Shown: piece by piece, positions 55,392 through 64,000 of the stretch | Numbering within the stretch: position 1 is the first letter of the stretch | How the letters are laid out: each line of letters starts with the position of its first letter | NCBI RefSeq assembly: GCF_021343995.1 | Contig: NZ_JAJTTE010000012.1 | Location: 83,500 to 147,499, forward strand | DNA: 64,000 nucleotides | DNA from: Pseudonocardia terrae | GTDB taxonomy: Bacteria; Actinomycetota; Actinomycetes; Mycobacteriales; Pseudonocardiaceae | Direction of reading: 5' to 3' | Translations under genes and position numbers: made by a program | The notes under the pieces: generated by a model | Seen by the model: only the letters and a program-made list of their open reading frames with translations | Databases searched by the model: none | What the model was told of the DNA's origin: nothing

Positions 55392-55760
55392 ATGACCGTC
55401 GAGAACACCGTCGAGGCCGGCGCCGCCGAGGAGACCCACGGCGTCGAGCTGACCGACAACGCCGCCCTCAAGGCCCGCTCCCTGCTCGAGCAGGAGGGCC
55501 GCGACGACATGCACCTGCGCATCGCCGTGCAGCCCGGTGGCTGCGCCGGTCTGCGCTACCAGCTCTTCTTCGACGACCGTTCGCTCGACGGCGACCTGTT
55601 CCGTGACTTCCACGGCCTCAAGGTCGGCGTGGACCGGATGAGCGCGCCGTACCTGCAGGGCGCGGTCATCGACTTCGTCGACACGATCGAGAAGCAGGGC
55701 TTCACCATCGACAACCCGAACGCGGGCGGCTCCTGCGCCTGCGGCGACTCCTTCAACTGA
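55392..55760 (+). CDS. erpA: Iron-sulfur cluster insertion protein (HesB/ErpA)
   Basis: 122 aa A-type carrier that delivers Fe-S clusters. The three ligand Cys are present: GGCAGLRYQLFF and the C-terminal GGSCACGDSF. ATG 55392 has GGGAG upstream. The leader of about 60 nt starts at a TACTAT -10 (55322-55327) and contains the dyad GGAAC-a-GTTCC (55356-55366). Lipoyl synthase and class I fumarase in this window are possible clients. Confidence 0.94.
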   Translation: MTVENTVEAGAAEETHGVELTDNAALKARSLLEQEGRDDMHLRIAVQPGGCAGLRYQLFFDDRSLDGDLFRDFHGLKVGVDRMSAPYLQGAVIDFVDTIEKQGFTIDNPNAGGSCACGDSFN

Positions 55761-56825
<1,065 letters not shown>

Positions 56826-56837
56826 CCGCTGCACGGT

Positions 56838-56925
56838 CCGCGAGTCGGCACTCTCCGGTCACCGAACTACACATCCCGGGCGACCGCGATGTGTAGTTCG
56901 GTCGCCCGGGAGTGCCGACTCGCGG
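56838..56925. repeat. 88-bp long hairpin element (38-bp arms)
   Basis: Arms 56838-56875 and 56888-56925 pair over 38 positions with two mismatches and two G-T pairs; loop 12 nt. The outer arm CCGCGAGTCGGCACT carries the GCGAGTCGG core also seen at 19867 and 45380. It fills the gap between convergent adoK and asnB, ending right at the asnB stop codon, and can act as a two-way terminator. It looks like a small palindromic mobile element. Confidence 0.8.
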
Positions 56926-58878
56926 TTACAGGGTGACGGGGTAGGCGGGCTCGGGGACCTCGGGCGTGATCCGGCGCTCGACGAAGATGCCGTACCAGAT
57001 CAGGAAGACCAGCAGCGTCCAGATCCGGCGGCTGTGGTCGACCGGGCCCTCGCGGTGGGCGTCGAGCATCGCCTGGACCGCCGGCAGGTCGACCAGGTGA
57101 CCGGCCCCGGAGTCGCGGATGATCTGGCGGGCCCAGGCGTACATCTCGTCCCGCAGCCAGTGGCGGATCGGCACCGGGAAGCCCAGCTTGCGTCGGTTCA
57201 GCACGTGCGACGGCACGACCTGCGCCAGCGCCCCGCGCAGCGCGTACTTGGTGGTGCCGCTCGCGCCGCCGGTGATCTTCTGCGCCAGCGGCAGGGCCGA
57301 CGCGATCCGGAACACCTCCGGGTCGAGGAACGGCACCCGCAGCTCCAGCGAGTTGGCCATGGTCATCTTGTCGGCCTTGACCAGGATGTCGCCGCGCAGC
57401 CAGGTGAAGAGGTCGACGTGCTGCATCCGCGCCACCGGGTCCCACTTCTCGGAGGCCGCGTAGTGCGCGGCGGTGACGTCGGTGTGCGAGACCCGCGGGT
57501 CGTACTGGCGCAGGATCTCGTGCAGCTGGTCGTCCCGGAAGATCCGGGCGTTGCCGTAGTAGCGCTCCTCGAGCCGCAGCGAGCCCCGGCGCAACAGGTC
57601 CTTGCCGCGCATGCCCTCCGGCAGCCGGCGGGACGCCCGACCGAGCAGCGGCCGCAGCGTGCCCGGCACCTTCTCGAACGGCGACAGCGACAGCGGCTCG
57701 CGGTAGATGGTGTAGCCGCCGAACAGCTCGTCGGCCCCCTCGCCGGAGAGCACCACCTTGACGTACTGGCGGGCCTCGCGGGCGATGAACCAGAGCGGGA
57801 CGAGCGCGGGGTCGGCCACCGGGTCGTCGAGGTACCAGACGATGAGCGGCAGGGCCTCCATCATCTCGTCCGGCTTGACGGTGCGGACCACGTGCCGCAC
57901 GCCGATCGCCGCCGCGGACTCGGCGGCGACGTCGACCTCCGAGTAGCCCTCGCGCTCGAACCCGGTGGTGAAGGTGATGAGGTCCGGGTTGTGCTCCTTG
58001 GCCAGCGCGGCGATGGCCGTGGAGTCGATGCCGCCGGAGAGGAAGGCGCCCACGGTGACGTCGGCGCGCATGTGCTTGGCCACCGAGTCCCGCAGGACCT
58101 CGGTGATCTCGCCGTGCACGATCGCCTCCGCCTCGGCGCTGGCCGGGGCGTGCGAGGGCAGCGACACGAACTGCGGGTGGAAGTAGCGGTGGTGCACGGG
58201 CTGCTGGCCGGCCTTCACCGTGGCGTAGGTGCCGGACTCGACGCGCCCGATCGCGCGGTGCAGCGTCTCCGGCTCCGGGACGTACTGCAGGATCAGGTAG
58301 TGCTGCAGGGCGGCCGGGTCCAGCTCGTCCGACCCGGCGATGCCCAGCTCGGGGGCCAGCTCGAGGAGGCTCTTCTTCTCGCTCGCGAAGGCGACGCCGG
58401 TCGGCCCGGACGCGAGGAAGAGCGGCTTGATGCCGAACGGGTCCCGCGCGACGAACAGCTGCCGCTCCCGGGCGTCCCAGATCGCGAAGGCGAACATCCC
58501 GCGCAGCCGGGTGACGGCCTCGGCGCCCCAGTGGTGGAAGGCGGCCACGACGGCCTCGGTGTCGCCCTCGGTCGCGAACTCCGCGCCCAGCCCCGCGAGC
58601 TCGTCGCGCAGCTCGAGGTAGTTGTAGACCTCGCCGTTGAAGACGATGGTGTAGCGCCCCGCGTCCTCGGCCGGCGCCGGCGGCCAGTGCAGCGGCTGGT
58701 GGGAGCCCGCCACGTCGATGATCGAGAGGCGGTTGAAGCCCAGCACCACGTCGGCGTCGTTCCAGGTGCCGCTCTCGTCCGGCCCGCGGTGCCGAGCGCA
58801 CCTCAGGGCGCCGGCGATGGCCTCGGTCCGGTCGGCCGCGTCAGCGCCGGCGGTCAGCAGTCCCAGCAGTCCGCACAC
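56926..58878 (-). CDS. asnB: Asparagine synthase (glutamine-hydrolysing)
   Basis: 650 aa (mycobacterial AsnB about 652). N-terminal class II glutaminase with the nucleophile Cys 2 (MCGLLGLLT), RHRGPDESGTW, FNGEVYNYLELRDEL; C-terminal synthetase with the pyrophosphate loop FLSGGIDSTAIAAL and GEGADELFGGYTIYRE. Start GTG 58878 is fixed by the need for Cys at position 2. It is the usual neighbour of ctaC. Confidence 0.95.
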   Translation of the reverse strand: MCGLLGLLTAGADAADRTEAIAGALRCARHRGPDESGTWNDADVVLGFNRLSIIDVAGSHQPLHWPPAPAEDAGRYTIVFNGEVYNYLELRDELAGLGAEFATEGDTEAVVAAFHHWGAEAVTRLRGMFAFAIWDARERQLFVARDPFGIKPLFLASGPTGVAFASEKKSLLELAPELGIAGSDELDPAALQHYLILQYVPEPETLHRAIGRVESGTYATVKAGQQPVHHRYFHPQFVSLPSHAPASAEAEAIVHGEITEVLRDSVAKHMRADVTVGAFLSGGIDSTAIAALAKEHNPDLITFTTGFEREGYSEVDVAAESAAAIGVRHVVRTVKPDEMMEALPLIVWYLDDPVADPALVPLWFIAREARQYVKVVLSGEGADELFGGYTIYREPLSLSPFEKVPGTLRPLLGRASRRLPEGMRGKDLLRRGSLRLEERYYGNARIFRDDQLHEILRQYDPRVSHTDVTAAHYAASEKWDPVARMQHVDLFTWLRGDILVKADKMTMANSLELRVPFLDPEVFRIASALPLAQKITGGASGTTKYALRGALAQVVPSHVLNRRKLGFPVPIRHWLRDEMYAWARQIIRDSGAGHLVDLPAVQAMLDAHREGPVDHSRRIWTLLVFLIWYGIFVERRITPEVPEPAYPVTL

Positions 58879-59121
58879 AGGGAGCAAGTATGGCGGTCCC
58901 GGACCGGGGACCCCCGGACGGGTCATGCGGCAGGGGCCGGACCCCCGGGGGCGCGTCGGACGGATCTGCTCGGCTAGTCTCTACGCGTGGTCGAAGGTCC
59001 GCCCCGTCCCGGGCGTCCGGACCCTCGGCCTGACCGGCCCGGGCCGATCGGGTTTGCGCTGGTCGGAACGAGGAAAGGGTGTGGTGGGAACACCACGCGG
59101 ACGAGGGGAAGGCGGCGGGCA

Positions 59122-60093
59122 GTGAGCCGATCGGAGCGCGGCGGCACGACCGTGCGTGGCCGTACCGGGTACGTCCGGGCGGCGAAGCTCGCCGGTCTCG
59201 GGCTGCTGACGATTCCGCTCCTGGCCGGATGCTCGGTCCAGGACGCCATCCGCTTCGGGTGGCCGGTGGGCGTCACGCCCGAGGCCGAGCAGATGCGTCA
59301 CCTGTGGACCTGGGCGGCGATCGCCGCCCTCTGCGTCGGCGTGATCACCTGGGGCGCGATGTTCTGGGCGGTGGCGTTCCACCGCAAGAAGAAGGGCGAC
59401 GACGAGTCGGTCCCGCGGCAGACGCAGTACAACCTGCCGGTCGAGATCGTCTTCACGGTGATCCCGACGATCATCGTGGCCGTGCTCTTCGGCTTCACGG
59501 TGGCCGTCCAGCAGTACGTCGACAAGGACACGCCGACCGACATGAACGTCGCGGTCACGGGCTTCCAGTGGAACTGGGAGTTCACCTACCCCGGCCAGAT
59601 CGCGGCCGACGGCAAGCCGGTCCAGACGATCGGGACGTCGAACACCATCCCGCTGCTGGTCCTGCCCACGCAGCGCTCGATCCAGTTCACGATCGCGTCC
59701 AACGACGTGATCCACAGCTTCTACGTGCCGGAGTTCCTCTTCAAGCGGGACGTCTTCCCGATGCCGGAGAAGAACGACACGGACAACACCTTCGTGATCG
59801 ACCGGATCGACCACGAGGGCGCGTTCGTCGGCCGCTGCGCCGAGCTCTGCGGCACGTACCACGCGTCGATGAACTTCGAGGTCCGTGCGCTCAACCCGGA
59901 CCTGTACGACCGGTACATCGCGCTCCGCAAGGCGAACAACCCGGCCACGGGCGTGCCGTACACCGCCCAGGAGGCCCTGGCCACGCTGAACTGCGGCCAG
60001 TGGTGCGCCCCGGAGGCCATCACGACCCGTCCGTTCACCGACCGTGGGCAGCGTGCCCAGGCCGAGGCCCAGCCCGTCGCGGCCGGGAACTGA
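59122..60093 (+). CDS. ctaC: Cytochrome c oxidase subunit II
   Basis: 323 aa. Lipoprotein-type signal ending IPLLAGC (Cys 37), two membrane helices (WAAIAALCVGVITWGAMFWAV, IVFTVIPTIIVAVLFGFTVAV) and a cupredoxin domain with the CuA site CAELCGTYHASM and upstream His in VIHSFYVPEF. Takes electrons from cytochrome c for the aa3 oxidase. GTG 59122 gives a normal signal peptide, but an in-frame GTG at 58987 sits 6 nt after TAGTCT (58975-58980) and could start a 45-residue longer form. Confidence 0.93.
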   Translation: MSRSERGGTTVRGRTGYVRAAKLAGLGLLTIPLLAGCSVQDAIRFGWPVGVTPEAEQMRHLWTWAAIAALCVGVITWGAMFWAVAFHRKKKGDDESVPRQTQYNLPVEIVFTVIPTIIVAVLFGFTVAVQQYVDKDTPTDMNVAVTGFQWNWEFTYPGQIAADGKPVQTIGTSNTIPLLVLPTQRSIQFTIASNDVIHSFYVPEFLFKRDVFPMPEKNDTDNTFVIDRIDHEGAFVGRCAELCGTYHASMNFEVRALNPDLYDRYIALRKANNPATGVPYTAQEALATLNCGQWCAPEAITTRPFTDRGQRAQAEAQPVAAGN

Positions 60094-60106
60094 GGGAGGA
60101 CCAGCG

Positions 60107-60505
60107 ATGAAGGTCGAATCCCGGATCTTCGAGATCTGCACCGCCTTCTTCTTCGTCGCCGCGATCGTCTACACGGTCCTGACGCACGAGGCCGTGGGCA
60201 TCGCCGCGCTGTTCCTCACCGGCGGACTGTCGCTGATCGTCGGCACGTACTTCCGGTTCGTGTCCCGCCGGCTCGAGGAGCGGCCCGAGGACAACCCGGA
60301 CGCCGAGGTCTCCGACGGCGCCGGCGAGGTCGGCTTCTTCTCGCCCGGCAGCTACTGGCCGATCGCCGTGGCGGGCTGCGCCGCGCTGGTCGGCGTCGGC
60401 CTGGCGTTCTTCTTCTGGTGGCTGATCGTGATCGCCGGCGTGCTGCTGCTGATCGCGGTCGGCGGGCTCGTCTTCGAGTACCACATCCGCCCCGCGAGCC
60501 ACTGA
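60107..60505 (+). CDS. ctaF: Cytochrome c oxidase subunit IV (actinobacterial CtaF)
   Basis: 132 aa, about four membrane helices; starts MKVESRIFEICTAFFFVAAIVYTVLTHEAVG, as CtaF proteins do, and ends GGLVFEYHIRPASH. Small subunit of the actinobacterial supercomplex oxidase. ATG 60107 has GGGAGGA upstream, and the gap to ctaC is 13 bp, so they are cotranscribed. The qcr and ctaE genes that follow in mycobacteria are not here. Confidence 0.93.
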   Translation: MKVESRIFEICTAFFFVAAIVYTVLTHEAVGIAALFLTGGLSLIVGTYFRFVSRRLEERPEDNPDAEVSDGAGEVGFFSPGSYWPIAVAGCAALVGVGLAFFFWWLIVIAGVLLLIAVGGLVFEYHIRPASH

Positions 60506-60513
60506 GCCACGGT

Positions 60514-60551
60514 CGACGGCGCCGGACCCCCGCGGGGATCCGGCGCCGTCG
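60514..60551. terminator. Terminator after ctaF plus 17-bp duplication
   Basis: Perfect 13-bp stem (60514-60526 with 60539-60551), 12-nt loop, between convergent ctaF and the GNAT gene. A 17-bp unit tcggcgttctcggggac is then repeated twice (60549-60582). Confidence 0.8.
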
Positions 60552-60582
60552 GCGTTCTCGGGGACTCGGCGTTCTCGGGGAC

Positions 60583-61077
60583 TCAGAGGGCGCGGTGCAT
60601 GATGTGCAGCCCGACCAGCCCGTCCCGCGGGTGGCGGAAGGCCTCGGGCACCGTACCGACGATCGTGAAGCCGAGGGACTCCCACAGCCCGACGGCCCGG
60701 ACGTTCGACGCGACGACCGCCGAGAACTGCATCCCCCGATAGCCGCGGCGGCGCGCCTCGTCGAGGGTGAACTCGGCGAGCGCCCGGCCGATACCACCGC
60801 CGGCACGGTCGGGGTCGACCATGAACCCGGCGTTGGCCACGTGGTCGCCGGGCCCGGGCTGCACGGGCTTGAGCAGGGCTGTCCCGACGACGGCCGCGTC
60901 CCGCTCGGCGACGATCGTGGCCGCGGGCGGCGGGGGCATCCAGAGGGCCCGCGCCTGCTCCTCCGAGGTCTCCGGGTCCCACGTGTAGGTGTCGCCGGCC
61001 GCGACGACGCGGTGCCAGATCGGCCAGATCGCGGGCCAGTCCTCCCGGCCCGCGACCCGGAACGTCACGTCAGCCAC
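60583..61077 (-). CDS. GNAT family N-acetyltransferase
   Basis: 164 aa (or 161 from GTG 61068). GNAT fold: FRVAGREDWPAIWPIWHRVV, VVGTALLKPV, and the acetyl-CoA loop VDPDRAGGGIGRALAEFTLDEARRRGYRGMQFSAVV. Similar proteins acetylate amines, some of them herbicides such as phosphinothricin; here the substrate is unknown. The start overlaps the stop of the acyl-CoA dehydrogenase gene by 8 bp, so the two are translated together. Confidence 0.87.
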   Translation of the reverse strand: MADVTFRVAGREDWPAIWPIWHRVVAAGDTYTWDPETSEEQARALWMPPPPAATIVAERDAAVVGTALLKPVQPGPGDHVANAGFMVDPDRAGGGIGRALAEFTLDEARRRGYRGMQFSAVVASNVRAVGLWESLGFTIVGTVPEAFRHPRDGLVGLHIMHRAL

Positions 61078-62227
61078 GGGCCGCCGGGCCGAGCGCGTCG
61101 CGGGCGATGATGACCTGCTGGATCTGGCTGGTGCCCTCGTAGATCCGGAAGAGCCGCACGTCGCGGTAGAAGCGCTCCACCGGCACCCCCCGCATGTACC
61201 CGGCGCCGCCGTGCACCTGCACCGCCCGGTCGGCCACGCGGCCCACCATCTCCGAGCAGAAGTACTTCGCGGCGGCGGGCCCGGCGATCCGGTCCGTGCC
61301 GGCGTCGAACGCCTTGGCGGTCTCGAGCACCAGCGCACGGCCGGCGTAGTAGTCGGTGACCGAGTCGGCCACCAGGCCCTGGATCAGCTGGAAGCGCGCG
61401 ATCGGGGCACCGCCCTGCTCGCGGGTCTTCGCGAACTCGGTGGTCTCGTGGACCAGCCGCGCCGCCATACCCGCGCACACCGCGGCGATGTGCAGCCGGC
61501 CGTGGGCCAGGCACTTCGCGGCGATCCGGAAGCCCTGGTCGACGCCCTCCTCGCCACCGATCACGGCGTCGGCCGGGACGCGGACGTCGTCGAGGTGGAC
61601 GTCGGCGGTCCAGGCGCCGGACTGCCCCATCTTCTTGTCCTTGGGCCCGATCGAGAGCCCCGGCGTGCCCTTGGGCACCAGGAAGGTCGAGATGCCGCGG
61701 TTGCCCTTGGCCTCGGGGGTGGTCCGGGCGAAGAGCATGATCACGTCGGCGACGGGCGAGTTGGTGATGTACCGCTTCGACCCGTTGATCACCCAGTGGT
61801 CGCCGTCGCGCTTCGCGGTGGTGGCCAGGGCCGACGGGTCGGAGCCGGCGTCGGCCTCGGTGAGCCCGAACGAGGCCGTGACCTCGCCCGACGCCAGCCG
61901 CGGCAGCCACGCCTTCTTCTGCTCGTCGGTGGCGCCCTCCAGCAGCACGTGCCCGGCGATCCCGTTGTTGGTGCCGAACAGCGACCGCAGCGCGGGGGTG
62001 GTCCAGCCGAGCTCCATGGCCAGCTGCACCTCCTCGTACGCCGAGAGCCCCAGCCCGCCGTACTGCTCGGGGATGGTGAAGCCGTAGAGCCCCATCTCCT
62101 TGCACTGCGTGACGATCCGCTCCGGGATGACGTCCTGCTCGTCGATCTGCTCCTCGAGCGGCACGACCTCGGTGCGGATGAAGTCCCGCACCGACTCCAG
62201 CACGTGTGTCAGGTCGTCGACGTCCAC
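61070..62227 (-). CDS. Acyl-CoA dehydrogenase
   Basis: 385 aa flavoenzyme of beta-oxidation type. FGLTEADAGSDPSALATTAKRDGDHWVINGSKRYITN, RVADRAVQVHGGAGYMRGVPVERFYRDVRLFRIYEGTSQIQQ with the catalytic Glu in YEGTS. Start GTG 62227 is preferred: AAGGAG lies 6 nt upstream of it, whereas GTG 62254 is only 2 nt after the TAGCGT -10 box (62257-62262) and could hardly be in the transcript. Confidence 0.93.
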   Translation of the reverse strand: MDVDDLTHVLESVRDFIRTEVVPLEEQIDEQDVIPERIVTQCKEMGLYGFTIPEQYGGLGLSAYEEVQLAMELGWTTPALRSLFGTNNGIAGHVLLEGATDEQKKAWLPRLASGEVTASFGLTEADAGSDPSALATTAKRDGDHWVINGSKRYITNSPVADVIMLFARTTPEAKGNRGISTFLVPKGTPGLSIGPKDKKMGQSGAWTADVHLDDVRVPADAVIGGEEGVDQGFRIAAKCLAHGRLHIAAVCAGMAARLVHETTEFAKTREQGGAPIARFQLIQGLVADSVTDYYAGRALVLETAKAFDAGTDRIAGPAAAKYFCSEMVGRVADRAVQVHGGAGYMRGVPVERFYRDVRLFRIYEGTSQIQQVIIARDALGPAARG

Positions 62228-62303
62228 CGGCTGCTCCTTTCGTTCCTTCGCCACCGACGCTAGCTCAGCGCTGATGGATCACTCCGCGCGCTCCGAACTC
62301 CGC

Positions 62304-62990
62304 TCAGCGCACCCGCGCCAGGACGAACCCGTCGTACCCCTTGGTGCCGACGGTCTGCAGCGCGGTCGCCTCCACGCGGTCCTCCGTCTCCAGCGCCGCG
62401 AACATGTGCCGCGTGCCGTCCGTGGACGGGTCGCCCGGGGAGAGGACCCGGCCGCCGCGGACCACGTTGTCGACGACGATCACGGTGCCCGGACGGCCGA
62501 GGCGGATCGCGTGGTCGAGGTAGGCCGCGTTGTTCTGCTTGTCCGCGTCGACGAACACGAGGTCGAAGGGGCCCTCGAGCGTCGGCAGGGTGTCCAGCGC
62601 CGCTCCCACCCGGATCTCGACGCGGTCGGCGAGGCCCGCGTGCTCGAGGTTGGCCTGCGCGACCGCCGCGTGCTCGGGAGAGTACTCACAGGTCACGAGC
62701 GTGCCGTCGGACGGGAGGGCGCGGGCCAGCTCGATCGTGGAGTAGCCGCCGAGCGTGCCGATCTCGAGGATGCGGTGGGCGCCCGCGATCCGGGCGAGCA
62801 GGTGCAGGAAGCGGCCCTGGGCGGGGGAGACGTCGATCGCCGGCAGCCCGGCTTCGGCGTTGCGGGCGAGCGCCGCGCCGAGCACCGGGTCCTCGGGGAG
62901 GAGGGCGGCCTCCAGGTAGCGGTCGACCCGGCCCCAGACGGCGCTGTCTCTCGCGCCGTCCTTCGCGCCGTCCCTGGTGCTGTCGCTCAT
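62304..62990 (-). CDS. O-methyltransferase (family 3, class I SAM-dependent)
   Basis: 228 aa. SAM-binding motif ILEIGTLGGYSTIELARALP, acidic pair CEYSPEHAAVAQANLEHAG, and metal-binding VFVDADKQNNAAYLDHA and VIVVDNVVRGGRVL of the caffeoyl-CoA/catechol O-methyltransferase family. Methylates a hydroxyl group on an unknown, perhaps catechol-like, substrate. ATG 62990 with CAGGCT (62997-63002) 6 nt upstream; the N-terminus has a degenerate Asp/Gly/Arg repeat. Confidence 0.9.
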   Translation of the reverse strand: MSDSTRDGAKDGARDSAVWGRVDRYLEAALLPEDPVLGAALARNAEAGLPAIDVSPAQGRFLHLLARIAGAHRILEIGTLGGYSTIELARALPSDGTLVTCEYSPEHAAVAQANLEHAGLADRVEIRVGAALDTLPTLEGPFDLVFVDADKQNNAAYLDHAIRLGRPGTVIVVDNVVRGGRVLSPGDPSTDGTRHMFAALETEDRVEATALQTVGTKGYDGFVLARVR

Positions 62991-63108
62991 GCTCCCAGCC
63001 TGGCCCTCCGACGGGCCGCGAGCCAGGGGGCCGGTATCGCCGCGTCCACCGTGTCGGGTCGGACACGCCTCCCGTCGCCGGCCGGCGGACCCGCCTAGGG
63101 TGCGGTAC

Positions 63109-63996
63109 ATGTCGGAAGCGAACGATCCGGGGTCGGCGCGACGGGCCGCGGGCGGCGAGCGGGTGGTGTTCGACGGCACCGCCGGCAAGCTGGTGGGGGA
63201 CCGGTGGCCCGCGGCCGGTGAGCGCCGCGGGCCCGCGCTGCTGCTGCACGGCGGGGGCCAGACCCGGCACTCCTGGTTCCGGACGGCCGCTGCGCTGGCC
63301 GACGCCGGCTGGGACGCGATCGCGCTCGACGCCCGCGGGCACGGCGACAGCGACTGGGCGCCCGACGGCGACTACGGCACCGACGCCCTGAACGCGGACC
63401 TGCTCGCGGTCGCGGAGCAGGTGGGCGAACCCGCGCTGCTGCTCGGGGCCTCGATGGGCGGGATGACCGCGCTGGTCACCGAGGGCGAGCACGGCGGCGT
63501 GGCCCGCGCCCTGGTGCTGGTGGACATCGTCCCTCGGGTCGAACCCGACGGCGTCGCGAGGATCATGGCGTTCATGGGTGCGAACCCCGACGGCTTCGGC
63601 TCGCTCGAGGAGGTCGCCGAGACCGTCCGCGCCTACAACCCGCACCGCAAGCGGCCGCCGAACCCGGAGGGCCTGCGCAAGAACGTCCGGCTCCGCGAGG
63701 ACGGGCGCTGGTACTGGCACTGGGATCCCGCCTTCCTCCGGGTCGGGGACGAGCCGCGGCGCTCGGCGACCCACGAGCGCGCCGCGGCCGCTGCCGCCCG
63801 GGTCACCGTGCCCACGCTGCTGGTTCGCGGCGCCCAGTCGGACATCGTGAGCTCCGACGGGGTGCAGGAGTTGCTGCAGCTCATCCCCGGCGCGGTCCAC
63901 ATCGACGTCTCGGCGACCGGCCACATGGTCGCGGGCGACGACAACGACGTGTTCACCAGCACCGTGCTCGGCTTCCTGGCCGACCACCAGGTGTAG
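63109..63996 (+). CDS. Alpha/beta hydrolase
   Basis: 295 aa. LLLHGGGQTRHSWF (oxyanion), ALDARGHGDSDW, nucleophile Ser in LLGASMGGMTAL, Asp in RGAQSDIVSSD and His in ATGHMVAGDDN make a full catalytic set. Soluble, no signal peptide; substrate unknown. ATG 63109 is leaderless with TAGGGT (63096-63101) 7 nt upstream. Divergent from the O-methyltransferase gene. It ends 4 bases before the window edge. Confidence 0.88.
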   Translation: MSEANDPGSARRAAGGERVVFDGTAGKLVGDRWPAAGERRGPALLLHGGGQTRHSWFRTAAALADAGWDAIALDARGHGDSDWAPDGDYGTDALNADLLAVAEQVGEPALLLGASMGGMTALVTEGEHGGVARALVLVDIVPRVEPDGVARIMAFMGANPDGFGSLEEVAETVRAYNPHRKRPPNPEGLRKNVRLREDGRWYWHWDPAFLRVGDEPRRSATHERAAAAAARVTVPTLLVRGAQSDIVSSDGVQELLQLIPGAVHIDVSATGHMVAGDDNDVFTSTVLGFLADHQV

Positions 63997-64000
63997 CCGG

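Overview
The window is very GC-rich DNA (I estimate over 70 %) from an actinomycete. Signs of this are a mycothiol-type maleylpyruvate isomerase, two F420-type oxidoreductases, actinobacterial glnA/glnA2/glnE, CtaF, DUF3043 and DUF4191 proteins, and many leaderless genes in which a TANNNT -10 box lies 6-8 nt before an ATG or GTG. The order Pseudonocardiales, perhaps Pseudonocardia, is my best guess, but it is inference. I see no rRNA, tRNA, transposase, integrase, prophage or cas gene.

Backbone. From panB to ctaF (about 12.1-60.5 kb) the order follows the locus known from Mycobacterium tuberculosis and relatives: panB, secreted serine hydrolase, glnA2, glnE, glnA1, RDD protein, DUF4191 protein, lipA, lipB, TIGR01777 protein, sucB, leucyl aminopeptidase, gcvT, ilvE, cobS/cobT, DUF3043, glycerate kinase, HesB/ErpA, adoK, asnB, ctaC, ctaF. 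The themes are nitrogen assimilation (two glutamine synthetases, GlnE adenylyltransferase, AsnB), lipoate synthesis and use (LipA, LipB, SucB, LpdA), cobalamin assembly (CobU/T/S) and respiration (CtaC/CtaF).

Left flank (1-12 kb). A class I fumarase cut by the edge; a lipid flippase fused to an aminoglycoside-phosphotransferase-like kinase; a lone CoxL-type molybdopterin subunit; an FAH-fold hydrolase coupled to a maleylpyruvate isomerase (gentisate-type ring-cleavage products); a Cys-rich coiled-coil protein with a 53-aa partner; an RNB exonuclease; and a GCS2-like ligase.

Insertions in the backbone. Between glnE and glnA1 (about 20.0-27.8 kb): a DUF5685 protein with a Cys-rich tail, a GH172-like protein, a LysE exporter, an M23 lipoprotein, a MerR regulator, an M50 protease, a Ddn-like protein, a heme-binding GlcG-like protein and an EamA transporter. 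Between lipA and lipB (about 32.1-37.3 kb): an LLM oxidoreductase and a three-gene operon (GH18-like lipoprotein, Thr/Pro-rich anchored protein, NodB-deacetylase/GT2-synthase fusion) that probably makes a cell-surface amino-sugar polymer.

Right flank (60.6-64 kb). GNAT acetyltransferase coupled to an acyl-CoA dehydrogenase, an O-methyltransferase and a divergent alpha/beta hydrolase.

Non-coding structure is unusually rich. There are short tandem arrays with periods of 8, 11, 12, 15, 20, 22 and 41 bp in the gaps between genes. The 41-bp array carries the palindrome-like core ATGG-NN-CCAT and occurs at two unrelated loci with exactly the same period. The GCGAGTCGG core occurs at three loci. 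A four-half-site GlnR-type operator precedes glnA1, and several strong hairpin terminators separate convergent genes.
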